Source: Burkholderiaceae bacterium (lineage in GTDB: Bacteria; Pseudomonadota; Gammaproteobacteria; Burkholderiales; Burkholderiaceae). From it: DNA of 64,000 nucleotides. The stretch is from assembly GCA_018261955.1 (NCBI GenBank), contig JAGTRK010000001.1, forward strand, positions 62,001-126,000, read 5' to 3'. The notes below the pieces were generated by a model. It was given only the letters and a program-made list of their open reading frames with translations. It was not told the origin of the DNA and did no database searches. Positions 58,335 to 64,000 of this stretch are shown piece after piece (the first letter of the stretch is position 1; the number at the start of each line of letters is the position of its first letter). The position numbers were made by a program, and so were the translations under genes.

Positions 58335-58790
58335 TCAGTGACTGACCGTTGAGCCAAAATCATCCATGAGCGCGTGCAGCAAGGCATCGTCTATGGTCTG
58401 ATTGTCCGCCCATAAAATGGTCAAAACCAAGGCTTTAAATGTTTCTGTATTGATAATGCCAAATGGCAACACCATACAGCGCTCAATGACGTGTTCGCGC
58501 TGTTGCGCACTGATGGAATGCGCGTGCTCTAAAGAACTGAGTAGTTTTAAATTTTCTTCGCCGATGTGCAACCATTCAAGATTGTGAAACACACGAGTAC
58601 TGTGGGCGTGGGCAGTAGAAAAATATTCAATCACCAAAGGCTCGCGCAATTGCTCGACCCAAGCCACTGCGGCTTGCACTTCATGCTCCTCAAAACCCTC
58701 ATACGCCATGCGCCGCGCCAAGGTAATCGCGTCAGGACACTGGGCAATACCAGGGTAGTTTTCAAGCAGGTAAAAAAAGATGTCAACCAC
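58335..58790 (-). CDS. smg: Smg family protein (DUF494)
   Basis: 151 residues, beginning with GTG at 58790 (no ATG in this frame upstream). 'DIFFYLLENYPGIAQCPDAITLARRMAYEGFEEHEVQAAVAWVEQL' and the C-terminal 'VLTILWADNQTIDDALLHALMDDF' match the DUF494/Smg family, a conserved cytoplasmic protein of unknown function. In many betaproteobacteria smg sits near dprA and topA; here neither is adjacent. The gene is isolated between clpB and the copper-chaperone-like gene. Confidence 0.85.
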   Translation of the reverse strand: MVDIFFYLLENYPGIAQCPDAITLARRMAYEGFEEHEVQAAVAWVEQLREPLVIEYFSTAHAHSTRVFHNLEWLHIGEENLKLLSSLEHAHSISAQQREHVIERCMVLPFGIINTETFKALVLTILWADNQTIDDALLHALMDDFGSTVSH

Positions 58791-58889
58791 GAAGAACTTT
58801 CAACATAAATAGGAGCGCGACTGCGCATGAGTTGGCATTTTACAGCATTTCCAATACGAAAACTGGCGCAATGTAAGCACCGCACAACC

Positions 58890-59102
58890 TCAACCAACCA
58901 TGGATTCAATTTTAAACTTGCTATCGGACAAGGCTTGCGCCAAAGCATCCAATGCCACGTCATCGCCCTCAATCACCGCACGTGGCGGCATGAGTTGCAC
59001 GCGCACGCTTTGCACGCCTGCGACGGCTGACAGCTTGTTTTGCACGTTTTGTACGCAATGCTGGCAGGTCATACCACTGACAATATACGTTTGCTGGCTC
59101 AT
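58890..59102 (-). CDS. heavy-metal-associated (HMA) domain protein, copper chaperone-like
   Basis: 70 residues from ATG 59102, a complete ferredoxin-like HMA fold: 'TYIVSGMTCQHCVQNVQNKL' with the metal-binding GMTCQHC (Cys pair), then 'VQSVRVQLMPPRAVIEG' and 'LAQALSDSKFKIESM'. A copper chaperone (CopZ-like) is likely, but no copper ATPase or regulator is next to it. GGAAA precedes the start. It is divergent from hemE. Confidence 0.9.
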   Translation of the reverse strand: MSQQTYIVSGMTCQHCVQNVQNKLSAVAGVQSVRVQLMPPRAVIEGDDVALDALAQALSDSKFKIESMVG

Positions 59103-59198
59103 CGGATTTCCTTTCAAAATAGATGGGCGTTATTGTACTGAAATTTAAGAAATCGTTGGTACAATGTGGCTTTTATGTTTGCCTGAAAGTATTCTTCT

Positions 59199-60275
59199 AT
59201 GAGCGCATTTGCCCCACTCCAAAACGACACATTTTTACGCGCATTGCGTCGCGAACCGACTGAGTACACGCCCATTTGGCTGATGCGCCAAGCGGGGCGT
59301 TATTTGCCTGAGTATCGCGCCACGCGTGCGCAGGCAGGTAGCTTTATGCAATTGGCACAAACCCCTGATTTGGCAACCGAAGTGACTTTGCAACCGATTG
59401 ACCGCTATGGTTTGGACGCGGCGATTTTGTTCAGTGATATTTTGACTGTGCCCGACGCAATGGGCTTGGGTTTGCGCTTTGTGGAAAACGAAGGACCGAA
59501 GTTTGATCGACCTTTGCAAGATGAAGTCGCCGTACACCGCCTTGAAGTGCCCGATATGGCGAAGTTGCAATATGTATTTGATGCGGTCACGCAAATTCGC
59601 ACATCACTCAACGGTCGCGTGCCGTTGATTGGTTTTGCGGGCAGTCCATATACCATCGGTTGTTATATGGTTGAAGGCGGCAGTTCGAGCGATTTTCGCA
59701 CGATTAAGACCATGATGTACACGCGCCCTGATTTGTTGCATCATATCTTATCGGTCAATGCTCAAGCCACCGCACTGTATTTGAATGCACAAATCGACGC
59801 AGGCGCGCAAGCGGTGATGATTTTTGACACTTGGGGCGGCTCGCTGTCGCACAGTGCGTATAAGGAGTTCTCACTGACATATATGCGTCAAGTGATTGGC
59901 GCACTCAAACGCAATGTGAACGGCGAAACCGTGCCCGTGATTGTGTTCACCAAAGGGGGCGGTCAATGGCTCGAAGCCATGAGCGAGATTGGCGCGGACG
60001 CGCTGGGTTTGGATTGGACAACCAATTTAGCCGAAGCGAAAAAACGCGTCGCGGGTAAAGTCGCCCTGCAAGGCAATATTGACCCATCGATTTTATTCGG
60101 TAGTGAAGCCTTGATTCGTCAGTCGGCGCGCAGCGTTTTGGACGAATATGGCTCAGACGCAGGGCATGTGTTTAACTTGGGTCACGGCATTTCACAATTT
60201 GCCCACCCCGATTCAGTGAAGTATTTGGTGGATGAGGTGCACCAGTACAGCCGCCAGATTCGAGGCAAAAAATAA
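59199..60275 (+). CDS. hemE: uroporphyrinogen decarboxylase
   Basis: 358 residues. Converts uroporphyrinogen III to coproporphyrinogen III in haem synthesis. '[16 protein letters not shown]' with the conserved Arg/Tyr, '[21 protein letters not shown]' and '[16 protein letters not shown]' match HemE. The active-site Asp is in 'FSDIL'. '[15 protein letters not shown]' and 'VFNLGHGI' are the C-terminal signatures. It reads towards priA, with a 786-bp non-coding region between. Confidence 0.97.
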   Translation: MSAFAPLQNDTFLRALRREPTEYTPIWLMRQAGRYLPEYRATRAQAGSFMQLAQTPDLATEVTLQPIDRYGLDAAILFSDILTVPDAMGLGLRFVENEGPKFDRPLQDEVAVHRLEVPDMAKLQYVFDAVTQIRTSLNGRVPLIGFAGSPYTIGCYMVEGGSSSDFRTIKTMMYTRPDLLHHILSVNAQATALYLNAQIDAGAQAVMIFDTWGGSLSHSAYKEFSLTYMRQVIGALKRNVNGETVPVIVFTKGGGQWLEAMSEIGADALGLDWTTNLAEAKKRVAGKVALQGNIDPSILFGSEALIRQSARSVLDEYGSDAGHVFNLGHGISQFAHPDSVKYLVDEVHQYSRQIRGKK

Positions 60276-61061
60276 CCGAGGACGTCATAAGGATTGAGTT
60301 TGGACTTACAACAACCCTCTTAGGATTTATACAGTTGCGCACAGAGTTATCCACAGGCGTGAATTCGCGTGTTAAGCGATTGATGTAATTGACTTTTGTT
60401 TCTGTACACATTGAAATACCAAGGGCTTGCATCTTTTTCTACAACTCGAACAATGACAGACAAAACCGGCTTTAAACACAGTGATGTATGTTAAGTGTTT
60501 GATTATATTTGTTTTTTGTGTTGAGAAACAAAACACGAATCAACTCATTTGCCGTCGCTTTGGAAATAGTGGTTTTTATAGGGGTTGCGTTTTTTAAGTT
60601 GTTTTTTTGATTGCTGAGCATTTTGGTCGGGCTTGTTTGGATGGTTCAGTTCAAAAAAGTTTGCTTTTGTTTGAAAAACGCCCTGATTTATCCACCGCAC
60701 GCAGGGTCGATAATTGTCAAGTGTTTTAACAAAAATATTTTATTAATTTGTTTAAAATATCCACGCTTCTCACTTGACTTACGCACATTTTGTTGGTGAT
60801 GCGCATAGGGCGTGCCTTTGGCTGATTTAATCCCCTTTTTTTGCAGAAAATAAACGCAACTACTTGTTTTTAATCGATTTTCACAAATGTGTAATAATTA
60901 GTCATTTTGTTGTAACGCCTTATTTTATTGGGCTTGAACGATGTTTTACACGGTTTACCCACATACTTATCCACAGTTTTTGTGGGCAATATTAAATATT
61001 GAATGAAATCAATGATGTGCCTCTTAAACTTAAAATCAACTTGCAAAGATTTGGCTAAGTC
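60276..61061. other. oriC: candidate oriC: hemE-priA intergenic region with DnaA boxes
   Basis: 786 bp without a supported gene and markedly AT-rich. Exact DnaA boxes TTATCCACA lie at 60347-60355 and 60967-60975 (both plus), with TTATCCACC at 60688-60696. A weaker ATATCCACG lies near 60756. Between the second and third sits a strongly A/T stretch (about 60725-60765, with ATATTTTATTAATTTG) that would suit duplex unwinding. In some bacteria (Caulobacter) oriC is next to hemE. The dnaA flanks hold a rival candidate. Confidence 0.5.
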
Positions 61062-63224
61062 ATGACTTGGGTCTTGCGCATCGCCTGTGATGTCCCCGTG
61101 ACGGTTGCAATGGAGGGACTGTTTGACTATATGCCGCGCGAGTTGCGTTGTGACGATGGTCAAATATTGGGGCTTGACCAACCAGAGGCGTGGATTGGGC
61201 GCGCGTTGTTGGTGCCGTTCGGACGCGCGGCCAAGGGCAAAGAACCTCCCTTGGTGGTTGGTTGGGTATTTGAGGTTGCCGAGCACTCCGACGTACCCAT
61301 CGACAAACTCAAATCGGTCATCGCAGTTGTGCCCGGTGTGCCGCGTGCCGATGCACATTGGTTACAGTTGATGCGTTTTATGGCGCGCTATTATCAACGC
61401 GGTTTGGGCGAGGTGTCACTGCCCGCACTGCCAAACAAGCTCCGAGTGGCGCGAAATTTCGCGCCCGATGCATCGGGTACATGGCAACTGAAATCAGGCA
61501 AACGGGTTTGGCAGTCTTGGCAAAAAACTTGGCAGAGCGACCAACAACGTCCTGCCGCCGTTCAACGATCCAATCATTTACAGTTAACAACGACCCAACA
61601 AAGGGTTTTGGATGACTTATTAAGCACTCGCAGTACTTATCAAACCCAGCAACAGAACCACGCGCCACAATTACTATTTGGTGTCACGGGCAGCGGTAAA
61701 ACCGAAGTGTATTTACAGTATTTGGCGCAGATTTTGTCCGAGGATGACGCGGCTCAGGTGTTGATTTTAGTGCCAGAAATCAATCTCACGCCGCAATTTT
61801 TACAACGCCTGATTGCGTGTTTTGGTTCGGATAGCGTGGTGTCCTTGCACAGCGGGCTCAATGATGGTGCGCGTTTGCTCGCATGGTGGCGCGCCACGAA
61901 CGGGCACGCACGCGTGGTGCTCGGCACGCGACTGTCGGTTTTGACCATGCTGCCCCATCTGAAAGCCATCGTGGTCGATGAGGAACACGATGCCTCGTAT
62001 CGCCAGCAAGACGGTGTGCGCTACTCTGCGCGTGATGTGGCGATTTACCGCGCGAATCAATTGAACATTCCGATTATTTTGGGCTCGGCAACACCCTCGT
62101 TTGAAACATGGGCCAACGCGCAATCAGGTCGCTATGGTTTGCATTTTTTGCGCGACCGCGCCATCGCAGGGGCAAGCTTACCCAAAATACATCTATTGAA
62201 TACCACTCAGCTGCCGGTGCAAGAGGGCTTGAGCGTGCCACTGGTTGAAGCGATTGACGGCGCGCTGTCGCGCGGGCAAATGAGTTTGATTTTTCAGAAC
62301 CGCCGTGGTTATGCCCCCGTGGTGTATTGTACTTATTGCGGTTGGATGGCCGATTGCACCGCGTGCTCGGCGCATATGGTGTATCACAAAAATACCCGTC
62401 GCCTGCACTGTCACCACTGCGGCACGCAACGCGCCATTCCCAAACAATGTCCGACCTGCGGCAACAGCGACATTGTGCCTTTGGGGCAGGGCACGCAACG
62501 CTTGGAAGAGACCTTACAAGCGCGTTGGCCACGAGCGCGGGTATTGCGTTTGGATGCTGACTCAACGCGTGCCAAAGGCGCATTGGAAAAGCATTTGACG
62601 CAGATTGCCGAGGGCGAAGTTGACATTGTGGTGGGCACACAAATTTTGGCCAAAGGACATGATTGGGACAACTTAACCGTGGTCGGTGTGTTGGATGTCG
62701 ATGGCGGTTTGTTCGCGCAGGACTACCGCGCGCCAGAGCGTTTGTTTGCGCAACTGCAACAAGTCATCGGGCGCGCAGGGCGTGGGCAACTGGCTGGCGA
62801 AGTATTGATTCAAAGCAGGTTTGTGGAACACAGCATGTGGGCGCATTTGTTGGCACACGATTTTGAATTGTTTGCGCAGGAAGAACTCATGGTGCGCGAA
62901 CAGTTGGGCTTACCGCCGTTTGGGGCAAACGCGCTGTTTCAGGTCGGCGCGGATGCGTACAAAGATGCGCTGGCATTTGCACAAACCGCGCGGGAGTTGG
63001 CATTGGCGATTATTGCCGAGCAGCCACAGTTTACAACCATCACCATCAACGCCGCCGTACCGATGCACATGATGCGCGTCAAACATTCCGAACGTGCGCA
63101 AGTTTTGGTGGAGTGTGCTTCACGTGCGCGCCTACAAGCGTTTTTACCCTTGTGGCAACAGGCGATTGTGGCGCAAAAACCACGCCTGACTTGGCTGATT
63201 GAGGTGGATCCGGCAGATATATAA
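61062..63224 (+). CDS. priA: primosomal protein N' (replication restart helicase PriA)
   Basis: 720 residues. Reloads the replisome at stalled forks. N-terminal DNA-binding domain (to about 180). The helicase has Walker A FGVTGSGKTEVYLQ and Walker B 'VVDEEHDASYRQQ'. The zinc-binding insert has eight Cys in CTYCGWMADCTAC, then CHHCG and CPTCG pairs ('KQCPTCGNSDI'). Helicase motif 'VIGRAGRGQLAGEVLIQS' follows. Starts ATG 61062. It lies directly downstream of the candidate origin region. Confidence 0.95.
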   Translation: MTWVLRIACDVPVTVAMEGLFDYMPRELRCDDGQILGLDQPEAWIGRALLVPFGRAAKGKEPPLVVGWVFEVAEHSDVPIDKLKSVIAVVPGVPRADAHWLQLMRFMARYYQRGLGEVSLPALPNKLRVARNFAPDASGTWQLKSGKRVWQSWQKTWQSDQQRPAAVQRSNHLQLTTTQQRVLDDLLSTRSTYQTQQQNHAPQLLFGVTGSGKTEVYLQYLAQILSEDDAAQVLILVPEINLTPQFLQRLIACFGSDSVVSLHSGLNDGARLLAWWRATNGHARVVLGTRLSVLTMLPHLKAIVVDEEHDASYRQQDGVRYSARDVAIYRANQLNIPIILGSATPSFETWANAQSGRYGLHFLRDRAIAGASLPKIHLLNTTQLPVQEGLSVPLVEAIDGALSRGQMSLIFQNRRGYAPVVYCTYCGWMADCTACSAHMVYHKNTRRLHCHHCGTQRAIPKQCPTCGNSDIVPLGQGTQRLEETLQARWPRARVLRLDADSTRAKGALEKHLTQIAEGEVDIVVGTQILAKGHDWDNLTVVGVLDVDGGLFAQDYRAPERLFAQLQQVIGRAGRGQLAGEVLIQSRFVEHSMWAHLLAHDFELFAQEELMVREQLGLPPFGANALFQVGADAYKDALAFAQTARELALAIIAEQPQFTTITINAAVPMHMMRVKHSERAQVLVECASRARLQAFLPLWQQAIVAQKPRLTWLIEVDPADI

Positions 63225-63439
63225 TCATTTAATCAATTGGTTAATAAATTATTTGATTGTTTGCTTAAATTACTGCTTGCGTTTTTATTCGCAATGGGCG
63301 TATTCTTATGTCATGAACAGTGAAACCGACGTTCACAACATAAAATAACTGATGTGCCACGCCACATTATTCGAGTGCTGAATGAATGCAATGCGAGAGG
63401 TTGTGACGTATCAGAGTCAATAATTTAAAGGAGAGCAGC

Positions 63440-64000
63440 ATGGCGCATATTGTAATTATGGGTTCTGGTCTGGGTGGCATGACGCAAGCGTATGACATGC
63501 GTCATTTTGGTCGTAAAGAGGACAAAATTACCGTCGTATCCAACAACCCCACCTTTCATTTCACCCCTTCTAACCCTTGGGTTGCGGTCAATTGGCGCAA
63601 GCGTGAAGACATTGAGTTGGATGCGGCAACGTATCTTAAAAAGAAAAACATTGATTTTATCGGTGTCGGGGTCAAACGCGTACACCCAGAAAAAAACCAA
63701 CTTGAATTAGACGATGGCAGCACGGTCGATTATGACTACCTCATCATCTCGACAGGACCGAAATTGGCGTTTGATGAAATCGAAGGTTTTGGTCCTCATG
63801 GCGGTCATACTGAATCGATTTGCCACGTTGACCATGCGGTTCAATCTGCCGAAACTTGGGAAAAATTTGTACAAGCACCTGGACCGATTGTGGTCGGTGC
63901 GGTACAGGGCGCGTCGTGCTTCGGTCCTGCGTATGAATACTGCATGATTATGGAAACCGACTTGCGCCGCCGCAAAATCCGCGACCAAGTGCCGATGACT
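63440..64000 (+). CDS. sulfide:quinone oxidoreductase-like flavoprotein (3' end outside window)
   Basis: 187 codons are visible, without a stop. 'MAHIVIMGSGLGGMTQAYDMR' is an FAD-binding GxGxxG at residues 8-13, then 'DYDYLIISTGP' and the Cys-containing 'ESICHVDH' and 'GASCFGPAYEY'. These resemble sulfide:quinone oxidoreductase (two of the redox cysteines are in the visible part). The start ATG follows AAAGGAGAG. It probably oxidises sulfide at the inner membrane and passes electrons to quinone; type II NADH dehydrogenase is the main alternative. The gene continues beyond base 64000. Confidence 0.75.
   Translation, partial: MAHIVIMGSGLGGMTQAYDMRHFGRKEDKITVVSNNPTFHFTPSNPWVAVNWRKREDIELDAATYLKKKNIDFIGVGVKRVHPEKNQLELDDGSTVDYDYLIISTGPKLAFDEIEGFGPHGGHTESICHVDHAVQSAETWEKFVQAPGPIVVGAVQGASCFGPAYEYCMIMETDLRRRKIRDQVPMT

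Noticed and set aside
60611-60799. A 62-codon frame in the hemE-priA gap
   Set aside because: AT-rich, no ribosome site, low-complexity residues, and it overlaps a DnaA box and the A/T stretch.

Overview
The window reads as one continuous bacterial chromosome segment around the replication origin. It carries rpmH-rnpA-yidD-yidC, dnaA-dnaN-gyrB, mnmG-rsmG-parA-parB with two parS sites, and hemE-priA. Protein features (HemE, the hemE-priA pairing, YfaE beside NrdB, an AsnC-type regulator beside PutA) suggest a betaproteobacterium, probably of the Burkholderiales. That placement is inference from remembered family resemblance, not a search. Coding density is high, no tRNA or rRNA gene was seen, and base composition is intermediate except in a few visibly GC-richer inserts.

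Layout. 1-9.9 kb: mostly minus-strand housekeeping genes (a truncated methyltransferase, nadB, a HIT protein, argB, an exported unknown, topB, a SIMPL protein, a TSUP permease). 10-17.4 kb: mnmE, asparaginase and a second TSUP permease, with a GC-rich island (11.6-15.3 kb) between mnmE and the asparaginase gene. The island is bounded by two direct copies of a ~245-bp element with 19-bp terminal inverted repeats. It holds a three-gene minus-strand operon (a periplasmic metallo-beta-lactamase-fold hydrolase resembling methyl parathion hydrolase, an HSL-type esterase, a SnoaL-like protein) and a divergent HxlR regulator with two perfect palindromic operators. 17.4-21.9 kb: parS x2 and the mnmG-rsmG-parA-parB operon. 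21.9-25.0 kb: a complete chromosomal integron, with intI on the plus strand and three cassettes with attC sites running away from it on the minus strand. 25-34.4 kb: panD, an exonuclease, yidC/yidD/rnpA/rpmH, dnaA, dnaN and gyrB. 34.5-36.4 kb: a DUF2459 protein, then a solitary gene cassette with its own attC, about 10 kb from the integrase gene and flanked by REP-like palindromes. 36.4-45.6 kb: a B12-binding-type radical SAM protein, nrdA-nrdB-yfaE behind a cobalamin riboswitch, and metE/metR. 45.6-50.9 kb: an AsnC-type regulator, putA and a branched-chain amino-acid binding protein. 51-58.8 kb: a glutamine amidotransferase, pyrC-lipoprotein-DUF3025-argJ, clpB with a sigma-32-like promoter, and smg. 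58.9-64 kb: a copper-chaperone-like protein, hemE, a 786-bp AT-rich non-coding region with DnaA boxes (candidate oriC), priA, and the start of a sulfide:quinone-reductase-like gene cut by the window end.

The most notable items are the integron plus the detached cassette, the repeat-bounded HxlR/hydrolase island, and the cobalamin riboswitch on a class Ia ribonucleotide reductase operon, where three mutually exclusive pairings can be traced down to the Shine-Dalgarno sequence. MnmE and MnmG (the two subunits of the tRNA wobble-uridine modification enzyme) and NrdA, NrdB and YfaE are examples of partners both encoded here.
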